From: Nostocoides_A vanveenii | GTDB taxonomy: Bacteria; Actinomycetota; Actinomycetes; Actinomycetales; Dermatophilaceae | Reading direction: 5' to 3' | Length of the DNA stretch: 64,000 nucleotides | Assembly (NCBI RefSeq): GCF_039531165.1 | Contig: NZ_BAAAPN010000034.1 | Span: 1-64,000 of the forward strand | Part shown: piece after piece, positions 35,904-43,890 of the stretch | Position numbering within the stretch: position 1 is the stretch's first letter | How the letters are laid out: each line of letters begins with the position of its first letter | Notes under the pieces: generated by a model | Databases searched by the model: none | What the model was told of the DNA's origin: nothing | The model's input: the letters and a program-made list of their open reading frames with translations, nothing else | Translations under genes and position numbers: made by a program

Positions 35904-37376
35904 TCATGAGGTCATCCGCTGGTCGCGTGCGGCCGCGATGTATTGCGAGTACACGGCTGCGGAGCCGACGGCATGGCGTTCGATCGTCGATGGGTGGTAG
36001 CCCAAGGCGTCAGCGATGATCGGCACCGGCCCGAGCTTGGTCAACTCGTGCAGGGTCCCGAGCCGTGCAGCGCGCGTACTGAAGACCGTCTTGAGCCGTT
36101 CCCGCAGGCTGGAGCCGTGGATGTGTTGCCCGGGGGAGTAGCCGCGGAACACCCAGGTGCTGTTCGGGTGGGACGCGGTGAGGTCGTTTCCCGGCGTGGC
36201 AGCGAGTTGGCGCATGGGCTCGTCCAAGGGGGAGGGGAGTGCGAACTCGGTCTTCCCCAGGCGCACGGTGACGACGTCGCCGGTCACGGCGACGTCGTCC
36301 CAGGTGAGCTGGATGACGTCTTCGATGTGCTGGCCGAAGACGATGACCAAGATCGCTGCAGCCCGATCTCGCGCGGTGAGTTCGTCGGTGTGCACTACGC
36401 GCTCGACGGCTACGTCCTGCTCGGACTTGGGCAGCGTCGGACTGGTGCCGCGACGATGGCGCGCGATGGTGAGTTCGGGGTCGACGAGCCGGCACTTGAT
36501 CGCCCACGGGATGAAGCGGTCGACGAACCTGCGGGTGCTCGGCCCATCGGCCAGCCAGGCGTCGAGGTGTTCCTGTCGGAGCTCGTCCAGTGTGATGCCG
36601 TGATCGTGGAGCCAGTTGAGGAACTCGATCGTGACGGTGACGGTCTGCTTCGATCGTAGGAAGGTGCCGTGCGGCACGGTCTCGATCTGTTTCATACGGC
36701 GCTGGTGATGCCAGCGGATGTAGCGGCGTACGACGTCGCGATGATCGTCGCTGCTCACACGCTCGAGTGCACTCATGGCCCATCGGTCGTAGCGGATGGC
36801 GAGTTCGTCGCGCCGCGGCAGGGCGCCGTGCTCGACGAGCAGGCCGCGGATGTAGTTCCGGGTGCGGTGTGCTCCCGGCAGCTCGTCGAGCTTCTCGTGG
36901 GTGATCGTCGGTGCGACCACCAGGTCCTTGAGGAATGCCGTGACGTGGCGCTGTCTGATCCAGGTCACTCCGCTGTTGGATCGCTTCATCGACTTCAGCG
37001 CCTGGGCCACCGGGACCAGCTCGGCGGCCATCACGCCGGTTTCGGGGTTGGTGAGCAGGCCGTCGACGAGTACCGCGAGCTCGCACGACCAGCATCGGCT
37101 GCCGCGGTAGAGCTCGTCCTCGGCGCCGCAGGTCCTGCAGTCAACGTTGAGCTTGACGCCGGAGCAGCGCCGGCATGCCGGCTGTCCCTCTATCCGGCCG
37201 GGGAGGACACCTTCGTGGCCGCAGGCGCAGGTACCCCGAGTGCGTTTGGCTTGCTGGTAGCAGTAGCCGCACACGCCGCCGTCGGGCCAGTTGGCGACGA
37301 CCTGGTGATGCTCACCGCAGCGGCCGCAGGGGACAGGCCACTGGTTCGGATCGCTCTTCTTGCGGGGTCTAGCCAT
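35904..37376 (-). CDS. zinc-ribbon protein with degenerate tyrosine-recombinase domain
   Basis: A 490-residue protein in two parts. The first 100 residues hold four CxxC-type pairs (PCGRCGEH, CGYCYQ, CACGHE, CRRC, CRTCGAE, CWSCE), i.e. zinc ribbons. The rest has a core-binding-like helical part and a recombinase-like fold: VFGQHIEDVIQLTWDDV sits where box I (GLRxxE) is expected but without that arginine, and a terminal GYHPSTIERHAVGS...YSQYIA resembles box II with a tyrosine. The H-x-x-R signature is absent (LHELTKLG). Start ATG 37376 overlaps the Xre stop in an 8-base ATGGCTAG. Confidence 0.65.
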   Translation of the reverse strand: MARPRKKSDPNQWPVPCGRCGEHHQVVANWPDGGVCGYCYQQAKRTRGTCACGHEGVLPGRIEGQPACRRCSGVKLNVDCRTCGAEDELYRGSRCWSCELAVLVDGLLTNPETGVMAAELVPVAQALKSMKRSNSGVTWIRQRHVTAFLKDLVVAPTITHEKLDELPGAHRTRNYIRGLLVEHGALPRRDELAIRYDRWAMSALERVSSDDHRDVVRRYIRWHHQRRMKQIETVPHGTFLRSKQTVTVTIEFLNWLHDHGITLDELRQEHLDAWLADGPSTRRFVDRFIPWAIKCRLVDPELTIARHRRGTSPTLPKSEQDVAVERVVHTDELTARDRAAAILVIVFGQHIEDVIQLTWDDVAVTGDVVTVRLGKTEFALPSPLDEPMRQLAATPGNDLTASHPNSTWVFRGYSPGQHIHGSSLRERLKTVFSTRAARLGTLHELTKLGPVPIIADALGYHPSTIERHAVGSAAVYSQYIAAARDQRMTS

Positions 37377-37722
37377 CGTCGTCGTCCTGGACGATACGGA
37401 CCCGCCGAGCAATCGGGTTGCCCGGCTTCACGCCGAGATCTTCGGGTCGCTTCGGTGCGTCCGCGGTCTTGGCAGCGCGCATCTCGATGTAGGGCTCGAA
37501 CAGGTCGTTGGGCTCGCAGTCGAGAATGTCGCACAGGGCGGCGAACGTGCGTGCCGGAATCCGTTCAGGGGTGCCGGTGACGAGTCGGTAGACCTGGCTC
37601 TCGGACAGGTTGATGCCGCGCGATTTCAGTAGCGGCATGAGCTCGGTGCTCTTCCAGAGGTTCCGCTGTGCCATCACGGTTCGCAGGTTCCACTTGTAGC
37701 CGATGCGACGTTGCTCAGCCAT
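37369..37722 (-). CDS. Xre-family DNA-binding protein
   Basis: A 117-residue Cro/CI-type protein with the helix-turn-helix in TELMPLLKSRGINLSESQVY and RLVTGTPERIPARTFAALC, followed by ILDCEPNDLFEPY, which is typical of small Xre regulators with an 'xxLxCxPxDLxE' end. The C-terminal tail is acidic (QDDDDG). It sits between the two recombinase genes with 8-base overlaps at both sides (ATGGCTGA and ATGGCTAG), so the three proteins are probably made in fixed ratio. It could act as a directionality factor or as a repressor. Confidence 0.8.
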   Translation of the reverse strand: MAEQRRIGYKWNLRTVMAQRNLWKSTELMPLLKSRGINLSESQVYRLVTGTPERIPARTFAALCDILDCEPNDLFEPYIEMRAAKTADAPKRPEDLGVKPGNPIARRVRIVQDDDDG

Positions 37723-38872
37723 CGGGATTCGCCTCCTCGGGTCGCGCGATGCGGCGGGCGATCATCTTCTGGATCGTCTTCTGCTTGAAATCGTCACCGA
37801 CCGATGTGTAGACGCTGGTGACCGAGGCGTAGGCGTGCCCGGCCTGGGTCTGGACGAACGCCGGGTCGTAGCCGGCTTCAATCAGGTGGGTGATGTACGA
37901 GTGGCGCAGGCAGTGCAGGCCGAGCTCCTTGGGAAGGCCCACCGCGTCACGCGCCGCCGCGAACGAGTCGCCAAGGCTGCCCAGCGTGATCCGGTCGGCC
38001 CGTTCGCTGGGCCACAGGGCGGCTGAGCGGTCGGCTGTGGGGAACCGTGCGCGTCCGCCTTCGTGGATCCAGAACCTGAGGAGGTCCACGACCCATTCGA
38101 ACTCGGGAACCGTCAGCACAGTGCGGCGTCGGGGCCCGGATCCAGCGGTGCCTTTGGCCCACCGGATCGTGACAGCCCCGAACTCTCCGTACGCGGGCAC
38201 GTGCGGATTGGGGCCGAAGTCGTGCAGGTCGAGCATCGTTACCTCGCGCCGACGCAGCCCGTAGGCATAGCAGACCTTGAACGCGATCGAGTCTCGCAGC
38301 GCGGGAAGCCAGCGCTTGCTGCCGGCGGCGTACTCACGGTCGACCAGGTCGTCCATGTAGTCGAAGAGCTTCTGCAGTTCCTTCTGCTTGAACGCGCGCC
38401 GTCGTGGCGGAACCGCGTCATCGGTCGTGTGACGCGGGGTGTTCCAGTCGAAGGCGATCTGGGCGGGCACGTCGCCGAAGGTTTGCTCACAGAACTCGCC
38501 CCAACCGTAGGTTGGCGAGGAGGTGTAGGTACAGAACATCGCGATCGCGTTGCTGTCCGCGCGCAGTGTCGTGAGGCTGATCGGCTTCTCGCCCGAGCGG
38601 CGCTCGGCCATGTAGTCGTCCAGGTCGACGGGCCGCCACGTCCACGGGAACGTGCCGGCGTACTCCTGGAACCGGCGCAGGACACGGCATCGGCCTTCGA
38701 TCGTCTGAGTCGTCAGCCCGCGAGCGAGCATCTGTGCCTTCCAGCCGTCGAGCATCGCGTCGAATACGCGGTCCTCGGCTCGGAACAGCCCGACCTCGGC
38801 GTCTCGCAGCACTCGAGGGACGAAGCCCGAAACTCCCTGCACGACACACCTCGCATCCGTGGAATCCTGCAT
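37715..38872 (-). CDS. tyrosine recombinase / integrase
   Basis: A 385-residue site-specific recombinase. The N-terminal core-binding part contains RGLTTQTIEGRCRVLRRF. The catalytic part has box I arginine in CYAYGLRRREVTMLDLHDF, box II HCLRHSYITHLIEAGYD (H-x-L-R-H), the second His in QAGHAYASVTSVY, and the nucleophile tyrosine at the end of that block. All catalytic residues are present, in contrast to its partner in the operon. The start codon lies in a 17-bp inverted repeat. It is the first gene of the unit and closest to the right repeat. Confidence 0.9.
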   Translation of the reverse strand: MQDSTDARCVVQGVSGFVPRVLRDAEVGLFRAEDRVFDAMLDGWKAQMLARGLTTQTIEGRCRVLRRFQEYAGTFPWTWRPVDLDDYMAERRSGEKPISLTTLRADSNAIAMFCTYTSSPTYGWGEFCEQTFGDVPAQIAFDWNTPRHTTDDAVPPRRRAFKQKELQKLFDYMDDLVDREYAAGSKRWLPALRDSIAFKVCYAYGLRRREVTMLDLHDFGPNPHVPAYGEFGAVTIRWAKGTAGSGPRRRTVLTVPEFEWVVDLLRFWIHEGGRARFPTADRSAALWPSERADRITLGSLGDSFAAARDAVGLPKELGLHCLRHSYITHLIEAGYDPAFVQTQAGHAYASVTSVYTSVGDDFKQKTIQKMIARRIARPEEANPDG

Positions 38873-38882
38873 CTAATGCAGG
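38866..38882. promoter_or_regulatory. inverted repeat over the integrase start codon
   Basis: CCTGCAT-CTA-ATGCAGG: two perfect 7-base arms around three bases, covering the ATG of the integrase gene. It could be an operator for the Xre protein of the same operon, or a translation-blocking hairpin. Confidence 0.45.
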
Positions 38883-38958
38883 AAACCTATGGCGACCTGC
38901 GTCGATACGGCGGGATGCCGGACCGGCGTGTCCCGCTCGTCGATCCCAATGTGGGATT

Positions 38959-39025
38959 GACCTGCACGAACGCGGTCCACGTCGAGGGGCGGGAGTAGTT
39001 GCATCTACTTCTACTCCCGTTGTTT
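38959..39025 (+). repeat. right 67-bp direct repeat (att-like) of the recombinase unit
   Basis: Partner of 33843-33909. The palindromic core here is GGGAGTAG (38991-38998), 12 bases, CTACTCCC (39011-39018), one pair longer than in the left copy. It lies 60 bp from the target duplication of the Tn7-like transposon. Confidence 0.75.
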
Positions 39026-39085
39026 ACACACCGATAAGCGACATTATGTAACGTTGCGCAGTCAGACCTCAGCGAACGTGGTGGC

Positions 39086-39090
39086 GTTCC
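39086..39090 (+). repeat. target-site duplication (left copy), GTTCC
   Basis: GTTCC immediately precedes the TGT end at 39091 and recurs immediately after the ACA end (57387-57391). Five-base duplications are diagnostic of Tn7-like transposition. Confidence 0.85.
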
Positions 39091-39115
39091 TGTTTACTCC
39101 CCTGAAACCTGGCCA
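39091..39115 (+). repeat. left terminal inverted repeat / TnsB site
   Basis: Starts TGTTTAC, with GAAA at 39104-39107 and TGGCCA at 39110-39115. A further TTGGCCAC occurs at 39168-39175. A -10-like TATAGT (39139-39144) lies between them, so TnsB binding could repress tnsA transcription. Confidence 0.75.
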
Positions 39116-39191
39116 CTTCCCTACCAAAGGTTGCCTGCTATAGTAACGGCCTCGTGTCTTACGACTCTTGGCCACAGCAGGAGGTGGATCG

Positions 39192-39965
39192 GTGAGTGGA
39201 CGCTCGCAGCCGACGTACTTCAACGCCATCGACCGGACTGTCATCGAGTACCGCGACGCGAGCGGCGACAGCGTGTCGACAGTGATCAGCACCGATCTAG
39301 CGATTGTTTCTTTCGAGCACACGATGCCCGCGCGCTCAGTGCCCTCGTGGAAGGGCAAGAACGTCTACGAGGGCGACTACTGGGCATCGACCACCAGGGG
39401 CTTCGTTCACCACGAGTCCTTCCTGGAGCGCGAGTACCTCATGGCAGCGGACTCTGACCCGTCGATCCTCGCTTTCGCCTGGCAGCCCTTCATTCTGAAG
39501 TGGCCCAAGGGCACCAAGGGACACCGGGGCCACGTGCCCGACTACTTCTGCCGTCTCAGCACCGGCGACGGCCTGGTGGTGGACGTGAAGCGTCCGGACA
39601 AGGCGCACGCCAGCGAGCAGCAGTTCGCCATGACTCGCGAGGTGTGTGAAGAGGTGGGATGGCGCTACGAGGTCTTCACCGGCCTGCCCGAGCCGCGCCT
39701 GTCCAACCTCACGTTCCTGTGCGGGTTCCGCCAGGACCGTTACTCCCCTGGTGCCGAGGACGTGCCAGCGCTCCTGGATGCGTTCACACCTGAGACCTCC
39801 TTGGAGGCCGGAGTTCGCCGCGCCGTGCGAGCCACGGGACGACCCCGGCCTGTCGTCCACGGCAACGTCCTTCATCTGCTCTGGAACAGTGTTCTTACCG
39901 TCGACCTCGACGCCCCGCTTGACCTGGCGTCTCCGGTGTGGGTCCCATCAGCGGTGCCTGCATGA
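39192..39965 (+). CDS. tnsA: TnsA-like transposon endonuclease
   Basis: TnsA cuts the 5' ends of the element and lets Tn7-like transposons move by cut-and-paste. The catalytic core is visible: Glu in HHESFLEREYL, Asp in GHVPDYFCRL, and the Q/K-like end in LVVDVKRPDKA, the E-D-xK pattern of this restriction-like fold. GTG 39192 has AGGAGG seven bases upstream, giving 257 residues. The stop overlaps the tnsB start (ATGA). The gene starts about 100 bp from the transposon end, as in Tn7. Confidence 0.85.
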   Translation: MSGRSQPTYFNAIDRTVIEYRDASGDSVSTVISTDLAIVSFEHTMPARSVPSWKGKNVYEGDYWASTTRGFVHHESFLEREYLMAADSDPSILAFAWQPFILKWPKGTKGHRGHVPDYFCRLSTGDGLVVDVKRPDKAHASEQQFAMTREVCEEVGWRYEVFTGLPEPRLSNLTFLCGFRQDRYSPGAEDVPALLDAFTPETSLEAGVRRAVRATGRPRPVVHGNVLHLLWNSVLTVDLDAPLDLASPVWVPSAVPA

Positions 39966-41968
39966 AGTCAGTCCGGCTCTTCGACTTCATTTCGTACGAT
40001 GGTGACTCGTACCAGGTCATCGCTCAGGACGGCGCTCGCCTCGCGCTGAAATCTCTGACTACCAACCGGATTCGACATGTCGGCGTCGCCGAACTGCTCG
40101 CGGATGACTCGTACGAGCCGGATACGCCTGACCGCCTGCCCGTTCTAGACGACGTGGCCGTGCTGGAGACGCTGGACGACCAGACCCGCGAGGAAACACT
40201 CTGGCTCTACCGACACGTCCACGAGATCGTCCATGGCACTCCTCCCCTGGCGGTACTCAACGGTGCAGAGATCGACCCGAACCCCCGGTACGACCCCTCT
40301 GTTCCGCTGCTAGAGCGGATCGCGGCGAAAGCCGACGAACTAGCGGGAACGGATCGCCCGCTGTCGGCCCGGAGCCTGCGCCGATATGTGTCGGCGTACC
40401 GCAAGCACGGGGTGGTCGCCCTTGTCGACGGTCGAAAGCGCCGCCAGCGCAAGCCTGGGCGTGATCAAGACCCACGTCTGCTCAGCCTGATTCGTGAGGA
40501 GATCGCGGCCCAGGAGAAGGTGAGCACCGGGACCCGCACCAGAGTCATCACGCGGGTCATGGTGCGCGCAGGAGACTTGGGGATCGACTTCCCTTCGCGG
40601 AACACCATGTACCGCCTCATCAATGCGGAGCAGCGCACGCACCCCTTCGGGGACGCGACGCTGCGCCGGACTCAGGCCAACCGGCCTGACCGAACGTACG
40701 GACGGCGCGCTCCCCTGCGCCCGGGCGAACTCGTGGAGATCGACAGCACCAAGTTGGACCTGATGGTCGTGTTCCCCGACGGAACCACGGGACGGCCCGA
40801 ACTCACGACGATGATCGACGTGGCGACGATGACTCCCACCGCAGCAGTCCTGTTCCCGGAGGCGACCAAGGGCATCGACGTTGCCGCCCTTGTGCTGGCC
40901 CGTTCTCTGATCCCCCTGCCGATGCAACCGGGCTGGAACGAGGAACTAGCGCTCTCCCGCTCGGTGCTGCCCGCCGACATGATCGAGCCGGATGAGACAC
41001 TACGGACGGCCATCGCCGCCCGTCCGCTCATCTATCCGGAGACCATCACCATCGACCGAGGCAAGGTCTACACCGGCTCGGTCTTCCAACTGGCCTGCGA
41101 ACGCCTCCAGATCAGCGTGATCCCCGCTCCCCCAGGCACCCCCACGGCAAAGCCGCACGTTGAGCGCCAGTTCGGAGCCGTTCACGACGGGCTCATTCAG
41201 TACCTGCGGGGGTACGTGGGCCGCAGTGTCAACCGCCGTGGCGAAGACCCGAGCGCGGAGGCTTACTGGACCCTCAGCCAGTTGCAGAGCATCCTCGATT
41301 CCTGGCTGGTCCAGCATTGGCAGAACACACCTCGCAAGGGCCTCACCGTTCCTGCGATGCCCCGAAAGGCTCTCTCCCCCAACGAGATGTACGCCGCACT
41401 TTCAGGTGTGGCCCCGACCCCGGCAGTGTCTCTTACGCGCGAGGACTACATCGGTCTGCTGCCGACGGACTTTCGCTCCATTCAGCCGTACGGCGTGAAC
41501 TTCGCGGGCATCGTGTACGACGATGCCGACCTGCATCCACTCCGTGGCCAAAGGTCGGGCCTCGGTGGAAGAGCTAAGGATGGCTGGGAGGTTCGCTACG
41601 ACCCCGCCCGGATGAACGTGCTCTTTGTCCGTGACCACCTGAAGGGACGGTGGATCGAGGCGCGCTGGCAACTCGATGACAAAACCCTCGCACCCTTCTC
41701 CAGCGCGGTGCTGGAAGCCGCGCGGAAGGCCGTGGCGCGTCGGGACGAGACGGCACCTCAGCACAAGGTACTGGAGGAGATCATCCGCATCCAGAGCGGG
41801 GTCGGCGTGACCGGGCAAGAGCGTCGCGCAGCCCGTAGAAGGACGGAGGCGACCGTGCCGGACCTCGCCGTCGTGGTCGAACCTGCTGAGGAGAAGACGT
41901 GTCACGAACCGCAGGCGCAACCGAAGAGGAAGCCCGTCCTTCCTGATCTTCCGGACCGTCTGCTCTAA
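39962..41968 (+). CDS. tnsB: TnsB-like DDE transposase
   Basis: TnsB binds the TGGCCA-type sites at the ends and joins the 3' ends to target DNA. The DDE carboxylates are in GELVEIDSTKLDLMVV, ITIDRGKVYTG and PTAKPHVERQFGAV, with spacing typical of the Mu/Tn7 retroviral-integrase group. N-terminal HTH-like segments (LSARSLRRYVSAYRKHGVVAL) and a C-terminal beta-barrel (RGRWIEARW-type) are present, and a charged tail that in Tn7 contacts TnsC. It has 668 residues. Confidence 0.92.
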   Translation: MKSVRLFDFISYDGDSYQVIAQDGARLALKSLTTNRIRHVGVAELLADDSYEPDTPDRLPVLDDVAVLETLDDQTREETLWLYRHVHEIVHGTPPLAVLNGAEIDPNPRYDPSVPLLERIAAKADELAGTDRPLSARSLRRYVSAYRKHGVVALVDGRKRRQRKPGRDQDPRLLSLIREEIAAQEKVSTGTRTRVITRVMVRAGDLGIDFPSRNTMYRLINAEQRTHPFGDATLRRTQANRPDRTYGRRAPLRPGELVEIDSTKLDLMVVFPDGTTGRPELTTMIDVATMTPTAAVLFPEATKGIDVAALVLARSLIPLPMQPGWNEELALSRSVLPADMIEPDETLRTAIAARPLIYPETITIDRGKVYTGSVFQLACERLQISVIPAPPGTPTAKPHVERQFGAVHDGLIQYLRGYVGRSVNRRGEDPSAEAYWTLSQLQSILDSWLVQHWQNTPRKGLTVPAMPRKALSPNEMYAALSGVAPTPAVSLTREDYIGLLPTDFRSIQPYGVNFAGIVYDDADLHPLRGQRSGLGGRAKDGWEVRYDPARMNVLFVRDHLKGRWIEARWQLDDKTLAPFSSAVLEAARKAVARRDETAPQHKVLEEIIRIQSGVGVTGQERRAARRRTEATVPDLAVVVEPAEEKTCHEPQAQPKRKPVLPDLPDRLL

Positions 41969-41976
41969 GGGTTGAG

Positions 41977-43011
41977 ATGACTGAAACCACTTGGACACCA
42001 GACACTCTCGCGGCCTGGCGTGACTTCGTGAGCTACCAGGCTGATCGGCCCCATGTGCTCACCGTCAAGGAGCGCGATGCGCTCACTCCCCTGCTCCGTG
42101 AACAATACGACGACTCTCGAATCGCGTTCGTCAACGCACCCATCGTCCTGCCGACGCCGGACTTGGAGCGACTGATCCGTGAGGCGCGGATCATCACTGG
42201 GATGAATCGGGGTCCGCAGTTCACCGCTCGGCAGTCGCTGGCCATCTCGGGAAGCCAAACGCTTGGCAAGAGCACTGCCGCGATGTATCTGGGCCGGACT
42301 CACGAGCGCCGAGAGCGAGCCAAGCGCGCCCGCGAGGGCGACAAGTCGCTCGTTCCCGTGCTCTACGTCAGCACGCCGCCCCAGACCTCACCCAAGGGTC
42401 TGATGGTTCGATTCGCTTCAACTCTCGGAATGCCGGTGCGGTCCAGAGCAACCACGGACCAAGTGATGGACCGTGTGGTCGACACTTTGCACGAACTCCA
42501 GACCAGCATGGTGATCCTGGACGAGGTACAACACCTGCGGACGCGAGCACAGGCTGGCATGGAGGCCGCGTCTGCCCTGAAGTCGTTCTCCGAGAGGGTG
42601 CCCGCCACCTTCCTCTACGTCGGCGTTGATCTCCCACGAAGCGACTTCCTCGGCGGCGCGATGGGAGCCCAGATGCAGGGGCGGACGACGATGGTGCAGA
42701 TGCAGCCCTACTCCATCGGATCAGAGGCGCACCGAAAGGAGTGGGACAAGGTGATCGCCCTTTTCGAGCGTGAGTTCCCTTTGGTCGAACACGAGGTCGG
42801 CACCCTCATGGAAGAGGCCGCGTGGCTTCATGCCGTGACCGGAGGTGTCATCGGGTCGTTGCGGACACTCTTACGCAAAGGGTTGGTCGCGGCCATCATC
42901 GACGGCAACGAGCATCTCGACCAGAAGGCACTGAAGTCGATCCTCCCGGACTACCGAGCCGAACTCGGAGCGACAAGGAAGGCGACAACAGCCCGGAAAG
43001 CATCGGCGTAG
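41977..43011 (+). CDS. tnsC: TnsC/TniB-like AAA+ target-selection ATPase
   Basis: TnsC polymerises on target DNA and links the target-recognition protein to the transposase. Walker A is a variant, SGSQTLGKSTAAMYLG (about residue 90); Walker B is SMVILDEVQHLRTR; a sensor region PATFLYVGVDLPRSDFL follows. The 344-residue size is that of short TnsC/TniB proteins, as in elements that rely on TniQ. It starts 8 bp after tnsB and is followed by tniQ with no gap. Confidence 0.88.
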   Translation: MTETTWTPDTLAAWRDFVSYQADRPHVLTVKERDALTPLLREQYDDSRIAFVNAPIVLPTPDLERLIREARIITGMNRGPQFTARQSLAISGSQTLGKSTAAMYLGRTHERRERAKRAREGDKSLVPVLYVSTPPQTSPKGLMVRFASTLGMPVRSRATTDQVMDRVVDTLHELQTSMVILDEVQHLRTRAQAGMEAASALKSFSERVPATFLYVGVDLPRSDFLGGAMGAQMQGRTTMVQMQPYSIGSEAHRKEWDKVIALFEREFPLVEHEVGTLMEEAAWLHAVTGGVIGSLRTLLRKGLVAAIIDGNEHLDQKALKSILPDYRAELGATRKATTARKASA

Positions 43012-43890
43012 GTGCCTATTCAGCCGTTGCCGCAGCCTACGCGCCTGATTGGAGGCGAGGGCATCGGGTCGTACGCGCCTCGGGCAGCCGCCCGTAACCG
43101 CAGCAGCGTCGAGGACATCGAAACAGCCCTGCGGGAGTCCGGTCTCCTCACCACGTCGAAGGCGCGGGCTCATCCCCAGCGTCTCCAGGCGTGGCGCGAA
43201 CTGGGGGCCCTCTATGAGACGGCCTTCACCGCCCCGGAGATCGTCGCGGGCAACTGGGTGATCGACCGGCCCGCGTGTATCCAGTGTTCTGCGGGGGTCC
43301 GCTCAACGGGCAAGCGTCCAGAATGGGGATGGGTGTGCGTTCGCCACAAGCGCTGGCTGGACGGAAAGCAGATTTCCTTGCAGGCGTTTCCTGAGGCCCT
43401 CGCTGCCGAACGGCATCTACGTCGGGTCCTCGTCCCTCGCGGTGTCGTGGTCGAAAGCCCGGTCATGCGGCTTGCCGAAGAGTGCGCCATAGTCGGAATC
43501 TCGCGGGCGACATTCGAGGAGCGTGCCAGCCGAGTGACTTACCCCTCTCCTCCTCTTCTCATATACCCGGAGACGGTGCGGATGGCTCGTCTACTGACCC
43601 GGAGATCGTTCCTCGATCTCGTCTGTGATCCTGGCGTGCCCGGGCGGCAGCGCCGTTTCTTGGTCGAGGGTGAGGTCACTCGCATCCTGCCTGGCGAGAG
43701 GGACACGGAGGCGTGGCGGGCCGTGAACAGAGTGTGGGCCATGGTGACCGACTTATCTGACCTCATTCGAGACGCTGCGCTTGTGGATCGGCTGCCTGAG
43801 GACACTCAGTACAACGTGCTCAGGCTCTCAAGATTCGTCGTAGAGCGTCCGGTCGAACCAGTAGAGGGCGTGCCGACCTTCGGCTGGTGA
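43012..43890 (+). CDS. tniQ: TniQ-family target-site protein
   Basis: TniQ/TnsD proteins recognise the insertion site. The 292-residue protein has the TniQ opening (GGEGIGSYAPRAA), a zinc finger CIQCSAG...WGWVCVRHKRWL (CxxC-CxxH), and a C-terminal HTH-like helical part. It is shorter than Tn7 TnsD, and only one TniQ gene is present, so it probably serves a single att site. The GTG start follows the tnsC stop directly. Its 3' end overlaps the convergent GIY-YIG gene by 63 bp. Confidence 0.82.
   Translation: MPIQPLPQPTRLIGGEGIGSYAPRAAARNRSSVEDIETALRESGLLTTSKARAHPQRLQAWRELGALYETAFTAPEIVAGNWVIDRPACIQCSAGVRSTGKRPEWGWVCVRHKRWLDGKQISLQAFPEALAAERHLRRVLVPRGVVVESPVMRLAEECAIVGISRATFEERASRVTYPSPPLLIYPETVRMARLLTRRSFLDLVCDPGVPGRQRRFLVEGEVTRILPGERDTEAWRAVNRVWAMVTDLSDLIRDAALVDRLPEDTQYNVLRLSRFVVERPVEPVEGVPTFGW

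Larger units (their letters stand above)
33843..39025. mobile_element. direct-repeat-flanked tyrosine-recombinase unit (5.2 kb)
   Basis: Two 67-bp repeats in direct orientation enclose four leftward genes: tyrosine recombinase, Xre regulator, zinc-ribbon recombinase-like protein and an ORC/CDC6-type ATPase. Integrase next to one repeat, repeats with a palindromic core and absence of the backbone octamer argue for an integrated element. The two repeats would be attL and attR. Whether it is autonomous, a genomic island core or a transposon of the Tn554/RIT kind (several recombinases acting together) cannot be decided here. Confidence 0.65.

Noticed and set aside
39021..39040. TGTTTAC at 39021 as the left end of the transposon
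   Set aside because: It starts TGTTTAC like the true end, but lacks the GAAA-NN-TGGCCA register and is not preceded by a copy of the bases that follow the right end. It belongs to the 67-bp repeat.
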